NCBI RefSeq assembly: GCF_032062135.1
Contig: NC_092861.1
Span: 60,152,451-60,216,450, forward strand
Direction of reading: 5' to 3'
Origin: Pyxicephalus adspersus
Lineage: Eukaryota > Chordata > Amphibia > Anura > Pyxicephalidae
DNA length: 64,000 bases
Positions 48,201-60,200 of the stretch are shown one piece after another. Each line of letters begins with the position of its first letter. Position 1 is the first letter of the stretch. Made by a program: the position numbers and the translations under genes. The notes beneath the pieces were generated by a model. The model was not told the origin of the DNA and ran no database searches. It saw only the letters and a program-made list of their open reading frames with translations.

Positions 48201-51200
48201 GCTTAATGAGTTACTGTCAGATAGTTTCAGGGGCTTATCAGAATAGATGGTGTGTGTGTGTGATAAACTTGTGATTTTGGAAGGACATTATAGCCAGGCT
48301 CATCTGGATAAGTTATTTATTTTCACATAAGCTTTTTTGTTTCGATCATTTTTGTTTAAGTTTTACTTTTTAACAAAAGATTGACAATAAACAATAAAAT
48401 AAATACAGTACAATATCAACAGAAACATGTTGCTTCCAAACTTCTCAAAGGACAAAAAAAGTGAAACAGGAATGTGGGAAGGGGGAGTGTTGCATTACAT
48501 TATAGGGGCTAAAACAAATTGAGGTAGTGTTTAAGAAAAACAATAACACTTTAACTTCCAGAACACAAGTAAACATTATGTTCATGTCACCTGTTTTTAC
48601 TGGTTGCTATATTACCACAAACAAGTACTCACTGGTCTAAAATATTTAAAGTAGTCCATGGATGACACACTTGTTAAAAACATATTATAAAGTGCCTGTA
48701 TTGAAGCATTTATCAAACCTGGATTTTGAAGGAAAAAAAAACCAAATACTTTATTTAGGCCAGCGGTCGCCAATCTTTTCAGGTCCGCGCACCACTAAAA
48801 TCACCGGCTCCCGACTGCGCATGCGCGGGGAGCAGAGTGTCACTCAGGAAGAAACCTTCCCCAGAGTGACATCATTATGACATAACCCTGCCCACTCTCC
48901 CATCGCAGATCTGAGCCTGCAATGGGAGAGTGGGCGGGTTGTGTGCAGGGATACAGCCCACCCACTTCCCTGAGCCTGGGAACTGCTCGGGGTACGTGGT
49001 TCGCGGCTCTGGCTTGTGCGTCCCCCAGCGGGGTCTTTCTCCTGACTCAGCTCGGGGATGCACCGACCAGAGCCGCGGACCCCCAAATTTTCTGCACACC
49101 ACCAGTTGGAGACCGCTGCTTTAGGGGGAGCAACGGGAAGAATGCCAAGAAAAGAACCAATCAGCCCAGGAAAGGAGAAGGGGGGGGAGCATGGAAATAA
49201 TTCTCAATATGATCCAGGAATACCTTGGTACATTGATTGTTTTATGAAATCATAAATGGGAAAGGTAAAATATAAGGACATAGGGTAAGGAAAATCTACT
49301 CGCCCTCAGCGACTTTAATTATGAACGTTCTATTACGCCCAGTAAGACCGGTATTGTGGAGTTTCTTTGAACTAATCCCAAATGGACCACACCAATTCAT
49401 ATTTTTCCACTTGGTCGTCATCTTCTGCTACCAAAAATTCCATTCACATAAGCTTTTAAAAGCAGTTTCAATAAAAAAAAACTGCTGGTCTGATTATAGT
49501 TATTTAGGGTGTTTTGTTTTTTCTGTGTCGCGGAACAAGCTTTGTTTGGAGGAATAACACCATGATAATTGCTTCTTGGAGCAGTTGTACTATAAGGTCA
49601 GACAACAACACAATATTTTACCAACAGTAGGCACTGCAGCTAAATTCTGCCATTTCACTTCCAAGAAAACTGAGTTTTCTGTTAGTACATAGGACATTGG
49701 ATTTCGCATAGACAAGACATTTTCATTTAATTAGAAGATTTCTCTAGGGATTATTTGACCTGCCACACTCAATCTTTGTTTTTTTTTTCTGGCTATAAGG
49801 AGGACAATCACACTGTTATTTCTTCCAACCAGTAATGCTGACCGTGAAATGTATGTATTAAAAGGGTCAAGTGGCAGGGTGATAATATTGTCACTGATTT
49901 CCCCAGGAAGGAATGGAATACTTACTGATTTGTCACTCTACAGCCTTATTTTAGCTGTATTTTAATGTAGTTGTAGCCCAAAACATTAAATTCATTACAT
50001 ATTTTCAATTACTTCATTATTGAAAAAAACACAAAATATGCATCTCTAATCATTCATTACAGTTTTTATATTTCTATTATACAGTGTACATATCTGAATT
50101 TGACAGCCTTGAAATGTGGCTGTATAGCAGAACTGGATTCTGAGTAACACAGAGTGACAGAATAATAGTGTTATCACATTTAATGCATCTTCTTTTACTG
50201 TCCATTTACAGGCAGGTTAGGTTCAGAATGACCTGGCCTTAAGGGAAGCCGGTTAAATGTTGGTGGCTATCAGGCTGAGGACATCTGGGGGCAAAAAAAG
50301 AGTGCAGTGGTAGAAATCCCTGGGATGAAGCAGGATATTTCCAGAAAAGCTGGAGTTCTGGTTTAAAGCTGTAATAATATTTTCAAGTTTGTTGATTCAG
50401 CCTCAAAGTCCAAATGTGCCCTTTCCTGAAAATTGTTGCCAGTAGTGGCTTGTTTCTTGAGGTGTGTAACACATTTCCTACTTAAAATCTTCACTTTTGC
50501 AAGCCTGAGTTTTTTTCAGCTAGAAGAAATGTTATAATAACCACATACCAAGAAGGATGCTAATAGTACCATATAAAGAAACTTTATCTAATTTCTTTGT
50601 CGACTGTCTAATATTGACAATGGGATTTATTTTCCTATGCATAAATCTGACTAAGCAGCAGTCCTGATATGCCTCAGTGATGGCTTTGAACTGATTGCAG
50701 ATCTTGTATGAATACAATGTTATACTTTATGTAAGAATACTACTTTAATACTTCCTAATTTTGCTAATGATAAACTAGTGTAAGCAAATACTACTTCGTA
50801 AATGTCATGCTTTTTAGATTTGGAATTCACTCCAGAGTCAGTAGGAAGTTCTGCCCCCTGGCAGTAGGCTGCAAAGACTTGGATGCTGTGTGTGAAAGTG
50901 GCATTTTATCTGCAGTGGCCAAATACCCCTTGCCTTAGTCAATAAGCAGTGCTTATAGGACACACTGCAGTCTGGCAACTGGCAATGTTTAGGCACGTTT
51001 CACATTTACAGTGGTTAACCACTTCAGGTGCCTAGCAATGTGCTGCTATGTTCCCAGGAGTGACACACAGCACTGCAGCCTAACACATTTGCTTGCATTG
51101 CCCATGTGGTGTCCTTCCTTTAGAGGAGTAAAAGCAACTACAACTACTTGTCACTTTCAGTATTTAGATACTTGATTGTTACATAGATACTTTTGTAGTT

Positions 51201-54200
51201 CTACGTTTTGTTTTGTTTTTTGTTTGTGTTTTTATTCAAGACTGAAAATGTAATATATTAGCTGTAATCCAGGATTTAATTCAGACATTTTACCAAGAAA
51301 ATCTGTGCCACTGGTATTTTTCTAGAGAATTAATTAATTACAGAAAATACTAGCTGGACTAGATATGAGCATCATTACAATACTGGGGCCCTTTCTGCAC
51401 TCCTTCATTTCCTCCCTGTAAATTGGGTTGGCAACTTTTACATGCAAGATTGCAGTGCTACATTTACTAAAAAAGTAGAGATCATTTGCTAGACATATGG
51501 AACAAGTAACTCTGTATGAAGTATATAGAATGTACTAACAAATTATAGCAACCATTTGACTAATCATGCAATCATTTGCAATCAGTCACAACTGCAGTCA
51601 TTTGTACCCTACCCTTTAAGGGTTAATGTGTCCAATTTCTGTAGTTTTTAATCACTTTCATTTATTATTAATTGCTAAAGATTTTAGTTGTGCAATCACA
51701 CCACAGATAATTACTTGTGTTCTGACTTGATACTGCTGTACCCTGAAAAATTGAAAAAATGAGACTTTTATCATCATGCACTGCAATAGATTGTGCAAAA
51801 CCTTTCAAGCTAGATTCCTACAAAGCAGGAGGCTGTGCAAAGATAACTGTACAGATACAAACAGAAAAAGACAAAACTTTTTTTTTTCTTCTTCGGACTG
51901 AGTGGGGAAGATTTGAGATTTCACATCACGGTCACAGTACCGTTGGCTGTAGCAGAATGTGGGAGAATATTTGCCACAACACTACTGAAAGAAAAATTCT
52001 TGTATAAGGAGGGAAAAGGGGTAGAACCCCAGCCATTTTTTATTGTCCATATTCCTATTGCAGATTTTTCCTTTGTCATTCATGGTTGTTACAGTAAATG
52101 AGGGAAATCTGACAAAGCTCTGTATAGCAGTAAAATCTGACAGGGGTTCTATACCTTCCCTATGCAAGTCCAAACATATTTTTGGGCTGAAGATCACATC
52201 TATGCTGTTATAGAATAATCAAAGTTTCTATAGTTTCTCCCTTTCTCACACCATCACACTTATATTTTTGTTTGGTCTCACGGTTTCCAAGTTTTGTGAC
52301 CAATAAATCAGCCAGTAAGAAAAACCTCCCAAAGCTTTTTGTCCCGTTACATTCTGTTTGTGTAAAAGCTTTGAGCAATGTGTGTGTGAAACAGTCCTTG
52401 AATTTGGTGCTCAGCCAGAAACTATGAATGCATGTGAGAAACCCCTGGAGGTTTGGTTTTCTGTGATTAATGGCATATTAAAACCACTTTTGTTATCGGT
52501 GAAGTGTGGGGTTTATATGGAAGATAAAGTTCATGGATTGTTTGGTCAAATAATCTGATTTAACAAATGTTTAAATACATCGAAGGAAAAATATTTAGAA
52601 TATATTGTTTTAACGATAAGGAAATCTCTATAATTCAGGAGCAAACAGGTAGTTTTTTTTTTGTTTTTTTTTTTTTTTATTCCTGCCTTTTTCTGTCCTG
52701 GTAGTTAATGGTCACTAGGACAAATGGCTTAAATTTTGACAGCTTGGGTCACAGGTGGCGATATCAACCTGACAGGATTTCTTTCCCTTTTCTAGCCAAA
52801 AAAACAAAAAAGATTTGGCTAGTTACACATTAAGGTAAAGTCCCAGTTTCAGAACTGCATATAAGGCCCCTTTACCATTCCTTTACAGTCTGTCAGTGGA
52901 CATACTACTGCCAAAAATTGGGTGAAAGCCTTAGAACAAGAACATCATGCATTAACTTTCATGGCAGACATTATCAGTAGTTTGCAGGGACTTAAAGCTA
53001 TGTATACACATCAGATAATAGACAAAGATTGTGCTTGTCTCAGGCAATCATCCGACATTGTTCATCAATCGGCTGTGCTTGATTCTTATGGAGGAAAGCA
53101 CAGCGAGGTGCTGCTCACTCTCTCCCTCCCCCCACGTTTCCAATGAACAGAATGGAGCTGTGTGTACAAGGCTCGTTTGCTCATCTGTCACTGGAAATAA
53201 AAACGAAAAATTGTTTCCAAGGACTACAATGTGATGTCCATCAGACATCTGTATGAGGCCTTAGAATGCCATAAGAGTCCACCTCTGACTTTCTTAGATA
53301 AGGGAACCCTGGTGCCTCAGTGAGACTGAACTCTGTTCCTGCTAATAATATCATTTTTTCCTTTATTTAGTACCTAGCAGAGTAGATCTTGTTGAGTGTT
53401 TAGGCATTCAGGCCAACACTTTATCCTCACATAGTGAGCACATCTAAATATATCACAGTATATAGAGGTATACCTGTACTATTTTATTTTGAAAGATCAG
53501 AAGTTACATGACAAGTGTCAGATGTCAGAAGGTGGATAGATAAGGTAATAACAAGGTTACCGTGGAAACAATGTATCTCCCAAACAAAGTATTTGCAATA
53601 ATCAGAAGTAACGTGAGATAAGGAAATGAAACATACATAAGTCATGTACTTTAAATATGTTGTTGCATAGTTATTAACAGGGGCACTGGGATTTTACTAA
53701 ACTAATAGTTTTTTTATGTATTTGGCTTTAAAAAAGAATTAAACTACCACATCTAATGACTGGGAAGTTGCTTTACTTTAATATGGCTTTGTGGCATTTC
53801 TGAGTTATACTTCTAACATTTTGTCCCTGTAGACAAAACTGCCTTTACCTGTCTTTGAAGAGGGTGTTACTAAAAAATGTCAAAATGTAAAAGGTTAGAG
53901 GTGCCAGTGACTTAACACCTGATTGAAAAACATAACAACACAAAAAACATTCAAATGTAATTCTCTAGCAAAATTTCCCTAGCAAAATATAATTTTGGCA
54001 ATTTTTAGTTTGATGCAGGGACTGGATCTGGACATTTTGATTGCTACAAATGAGGCACATTAAACCGTGCTACCACTTTACTATGGTGTCTCATATTTAA
54101 CTTCTTTATCATTGGTATCTTGCTGTAAAGTCAGTGGGCATGATTTATTAACACTCTCCAGGGCTGGAGGATACACTTTCATCAGTGAAGCTGGTGATCC

Positions 54201-57200
54201 AGCACACATGGAATTATTCTGGTCTAGGATTGAAAACGTTTGTTAACCTCAGTGGTAACCCAGAGTGTGGCTCGGGGTAAAATAAAAAACAGCTGATAGC
54301 GGTAGCCCCGAGCCACAATCGAGGTAGCTTAAAAAAAAGAATGAACAAAAACTTACCAGGTCCCGCCGGCGTCCTCCAATGTCCTGCTGGTTGTATCCCA
54401 TCCTCTGGCCACGTCCTCTTCCTCCAATCGGTCCCCCAGCGATTGCGCTGGCTCTTCCCGGCAGTTCCCGTTGACGTCAGTGCGTGCAAGGGGTCGTGAA
54501 TTTCAATTTACTTTGTATTGGATTCAATAAAAAATATTTGTATTTTAATCCATTAGTAAGTAATCATTATATTACAATATATGCTACTGTACAGTTATAT
54601 TACAGGTTTCAGTATTTTTGATTTATTTATGCACCCTTGTTAACAGATTTTTGTGTTTTTTTTGTTTATTAACACATTTAATTTAGTATTTTAACATGAT
54701 TTTGTGTTTCAAGCTTTATTAAACTCAGACCCTTGTTTGGAAAAATTTCAGTGACTTATGCCTCAGAATTACAGGCCTACAATGTAAAATAAACTTTCAT
54801 AAAAGACAATGTACCGCTTTTAGACATATAAACTGGGAAAGAAATGAACCGCCCAGGAGGTTAACAAATATCAAATGACAAAGAAATCCATTCCAGGTTT
54901 GCTGGATTACCCAGCTTCACTGATGAAAGTGTATCCTCTAGCCCTGGAGAGCTTTAAAAAATCAGACCCAATAGGAGAAAACGGGCAGCACTTTTAGGTG
55001 AGACATTGGTAAAAATACAGATTTCTCTGACCTTTGTAAAATGTTTGTGTTTTTTGAACTTTGTGAACCCCTGTCCTAGATGACTAGGAAGTGGGTCAGG
55101 GAGTAAAATGACTGGCCTTCTTCCAACCATAAAGTCCTTTCTGCTCCATTGGTCCTTTGCTGCCAGCACACAACTGTTGTGATCCTAATGTATGGGAATT
55201 AAGCAGTTTTTCCATTCAATAATACCTAGACAAAGAGATATATTTATATTATATATAATATATATTATCTGTAACTCATTTTTTAGACTTGGCTAGATTT
55301 ATGTCCCATTTTCTGTATTGAAATTGATACATTTATGTTTGTAACCTAATCATTTATTTGTGCCATAAAGGATTATAAAGAAGCTTCATCTCCATTACAT
55401 AAAAAATAATAAAATATCACAAGTGCTTTGCTGGTTCCTCCTACTGTACACAGCCATGACTAAAATGGCTTTCAAGCCATCTTCATGAAAGATAATTCTA
55501 TAAATTGATGATAAATGGCTACTAACGCATATGCTTAGTATTCTTTCTCGCAATAAATTGATTCCATCTTCTGACAATAATTTTCTCATTTCTTTTATGT
55601 AATCTGATTTTTTTTTTTAACACTATACCTTGCCTTATGGGTCTTTTCATGGGTATGACCAGACATTCCTTCTGCTTAGAGCTCTCCAGAGATGATGGGC
55701 TCAGAATCCTGTCACGTTCATCCTCCGCAGTAATCATTTCTGATTTCACACCCTCCGAGGTCCAATACAATTCTCTTTGGTTATTGTGTGGTCACTGATA
55801 TTGTAACTCCTGGTATGACTGAAAATGAAGCCAGGCCCTACATTGCTATGTGCAGTGTAAACAAAGAACAGACATTCAACTGGAACCAGAAAAAAGGCTT
55901 TTACATGCCTTCTCTACTCCCATAAAAAGACTTTCCAATACTCGTAATCTTTCACACCTGTAATATATTTAGTTTTTTTCCCCTAATATATCTAATTATT
56001 CCCACGCAAATTTAGGTTTCTAAGTTTTCTCGTTTCATTTTTACAAATATTTTGCCATGCAGATTATTTTATCTTTCTGAGAAATAAATATTTATTGAAA
56101 AAAAAGTTTAAAGTAATTTTGTCTCTATAACCTTTAGTTTAAAAGGTTTAGAATCCTAGTGCCTGGTGTCCTAAGGTGTAGACTTTAAATGTTGTGGGAT
56201 ATATATATATATATATAATAAATTCAGATCCTGATCCTATGCTTGCTTGTACTCATCACAGGGGTCTCCCTTCCCTCCTCAGCAGGCTTTCGTTCCAGTT
56301 CTGGCTCAAGGCCTTTTTAACACAAAGATCTTATTGTATGAAGACACGTGGTGTTAAGTGTGCAAAATGGATAATGTTTCTTTTGAGATGTTTGTTTTCA
56401 TCTCTGAAAAAGGATTTGGAGTGGAGATACCTTAAATGTTACCCTGAATTATTTTCATGTTTTTTCCAATGTTACCCTGTTTTTATTATCCATCCCATAT
56501 CCATTTTTTTTTTTTTTTTTTTGCAACTCATTAAATCTATCATTCTTTTCAATTGTTTTGTTCTTTCTCTTCCCCTCACTCCTTTCCTCTGTTTGATGAT
56601 GTGACCTGTGTCCTGTCCTGCTATGCTTTTCTTTCATGCTCCTTTGGATGTGCCGTTCAATGCTTGTTGTCCTGTTTCACATTGTCTATTCCCTGGTAGT
56701 ATAGCTGTAGCATGCTTTGGATAAGCCAAGCTGGTCTATAAATCATGGTCAGCTTCTTCTTAATCCACACTGAAATGCTATATAGTTGTCACAAACTTAA
56801 AAAATATCAAATCTCATTAAGTAATAAAAACACAGGCTTGACATAGTAAAAAATCTCTCAATCCATCCAAAACTGACAACCTTTTCTTCTTCTTCATTAT
56901 GCTCTAATGGAGAGAACTCACTTTCCCCAGTCTGTGTAAAACAATTGTTCGATTTAACACTGCACATGATGAGAAATCAAGCAATACATTCAATTTTTCC
57001 TGTGTATCATCTAAAATGCTGCAGATTAACAATTGGCACTGCATGTTCTATTCAGATATCAAATGAATACACTTTTAGTAAGACATGTATGAAAAAAAAA
57101 AAAGGATATACTTAAATCCTGATGTGTGTTTGCCATGCGTAATACCTTTTGAAAGAGATGTGGTGAACTAAGGTTATTTTGCATGCCAAATGTTGTACAG

Positions 57201-60200
57201 TTAAAGGTTGTTAACTCATTCTTCGTGTTCTCATTACTCTCTGTTGATTATAAATGGCAGAAAAAATGAAAGAGGGTTGTGAGGTCATTACTTTTGCCAT
57301 ATCTTCCAATGACCGTGTGAGTTTCTTTTTATTTTGTTGGCAATCTGAAGGCTAAATTTATGGTTTTATTCATCGATAATCACTCTTGTGATGGTGAGTA
57401 ACGTGTGGTACCACATCACTCGTTATGCATGTGGGGTGTTTTTGTTCTAATAATTTATCAAACCTTAAAACACTTGTGCATTTCTATACACTGTGATATG
57501 CACCATTGACAAAATATGCATGGTAATTTTATATTTTGAGGTTGTGGTGCACTGGCAGACTCATTTATTTGAATCATTTGCTTTAACGTAGTGGACATTA
57601 ATGGAGTTCATCAGAATTACAAGGTGCTAATATCAGTATATAAAGGATAGGAGCTATTACAGAGTGTTTATTTTTAAAGAATTAATCATACCTTTTGCGT
57701 CTGTCTGACATTATCAGAGAGTGATTTCTAATTGGTTTGCCTTTGTAGAAAGTTCTGGCTTTTCTATGACTTCACTACCTTTATTCCTATTTTAGTTCAG
57801 TGACAAATATCAGACTATTGTATATGTTCAGATGGAAATTCACAGTCACAGCCACTGTATTTCTATAGGTTTACTTTAAAATAAAGAAAATAGGAACTTT
57901 TTTAGTTAAAAAAAAAAAATCCCTGGTAAAATGAATAGCACAATAATAGTAAATAATTGATATCAACGAGCGTGGATAGTTATCAGACTAAATGTACAAC
58001 GTGCGTATATGAGTAAATATGATTTTGTCATCAACAGCAAGTTCAAAATAGGTTTTGCCTAAAAAGCATTTATCTAAAATGAAAAATGTAAAAACTCTCC
58101 TGTTTTAGAACTCCTATCCATTGTTGAGAAAACATTCCCAATTCCCTACAATTCCAGGAGTGTCATTCTCCTGTGTGCACTCAGAATACACGTTCAGTTT
58201 GAGGATTGTACTATTGTGTGTTGTTAACAGTGCACACTATGGAATTGCAAGGCTTCTTTTTTTTTTATAGAATATTAAGCGGAGTTTGACATTATAAGTG
58301 TTACATAATGGTAGTATAAGTTGGCAGTTAAGTTAGCATAGTGTTTTTCTATTATAAATGGCTCAGTGTCAGCATTTTTTTTATGCCAGAACTGTTTGTG
58401 ATCTGTAAGCCAATGTATTCAGTAAGCAGCCTTGTTATGTGTGTGTGAATGTTTGTGCTCTTTGTGGCCCTGGCCTTGCAGAGGTGCCTTGGCAGTGACT
58501 CGTGTTATTTTGATCTGACAGTTATGTATGTGTCCCTCTGCTTTGATTATGTGGCATCTAGCTTGGCAGCGTGGGACCTGATCTGGCAGTGGGTGCTTTT
58601 GCCTGGCAGTACCCACTGAGAGAATAATTATTCGGAACACAGCGCTGTTGTTCATTGTGCAGCCGATTAATGTCTCGGTGACAAGGCAGGCGTAGGGATG
58701 TGCTTTCTATTAATACAATTCTACCCTCGTGCCGCCGTGGGAGCAGCTAAATATTTTAAAGTCCCAGTAGATAATTTAATTTGTAAATTAGTTTGAAACA
58801 AAAAAGAAAATAATATAATTGCACAAAAAAAGTAAATACCAGGATGAACACGTGAAGTAACGCTGTTTAGATATGGAGAGCACTACTGTACTGTGTATAT
58901 CCCATTAAACATTTTTAATAGGTCTGTGAAGGGCAGGGGAAGGTTAAATTCCCAGTCAATGAGATGAATCTTCACTTACTGTCTTGAAAATGCAACAGGA
59001 CATGAGAAGAAATCTATTCAAAATGAACAAAGCTATAACCCTAGCCCATTAAAGGGCTTTCCCCTATTGACTGATAACTCAGAATGTTGGATTTTCTGTC
59101 ACGTTCTGTCTTGGTGACACCATGACAACTAAAATAAGTTAGTCTCCCCAGCCTGGGCACAGACAGCAATAAAACATTGAAGGAGGCTCTAGCCCTTTCA
59201 TATTTTATCCTATTTATTGTACAGCGCTGTGTAATATGTTGGCGCTATATAAATCCTGTTTATTAATAATAATAATATTATTAATAATAATACAATCCAA
59301 AAATAATACCTAAAAATACTTTCCCTTTACCTATACTTTAAAGCTAATTTTTAGTTCTGCTTTCTGACCAAAAGTGTGTCTTCCCTCCAGAGATTATGCT
59401 AGACTGTTTTGTTTTGGCAGAAGCAATTGCACACCCAACACACGTGATCAGAACAGAAAAGAAATTCCTACCTTCACTCAGACTTCTAAATTAACCACTC
59501 ACTGTACGTCCCCAACATTGCAAACCCAACAATTCTTACCCACGCTACTGCACATATCAACATTCCTATTCTGTGTTGCAAAGTTTAAATAAACTCCCCA
59601 CTTTTCTCTGACATCTCGACCATCTTCCCAACCACTGTAGACATTATCACCTGCAAATCCTTGTAACACTTCTTCAGCTTTATACTTTCTGCCTCACAAA
59701 ATTCCTTGACACTTTAGTCATCTCGCTCATCATTTTATACGCTACCATTCTTATTTCGCATCCGCTACTCTGCTTCTGTAATGTGTGTCCAAAACCAAAG
59801 TCCTTTCCATACCCTTTACACTTCCCTCCACTACATTACCACTTCCTTCTCCACTAATTGAATTTGATACAGTGTTCCTGCCATTTCTCCCTTCTGCCTG
59901 ATCCCCTCCACAAACTTCCAGAGACCATAACCAGCATATGGAGTTGGCAATACAAATTCATTCGGTCTCTGCCATGAACATGTCTTCCCGGTTCCTCCAT
60001 GCACTTTCCTTTACTTCCATAGACTTCCCTTCACTTAGTGGTCATTTACTCTATATCTATTTCTTCCACTTAGGGATCATTCAGTATACAGTGCTGCCAT
60101 AAGCCCTTAAGGTCTTTAAGCTAAACTGCTAACTATGTCATTTATTAACGGAAAGTTGTGCTGCGAGAATTTTATCGCCCGATAATCGGCATCGGCCAAT

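Noticed and set aside
48844..49200. Several overlapping open frames on both strands
   Set aside because: All fall in or next to a GC-rich hAT MITE with clear inverted ends.
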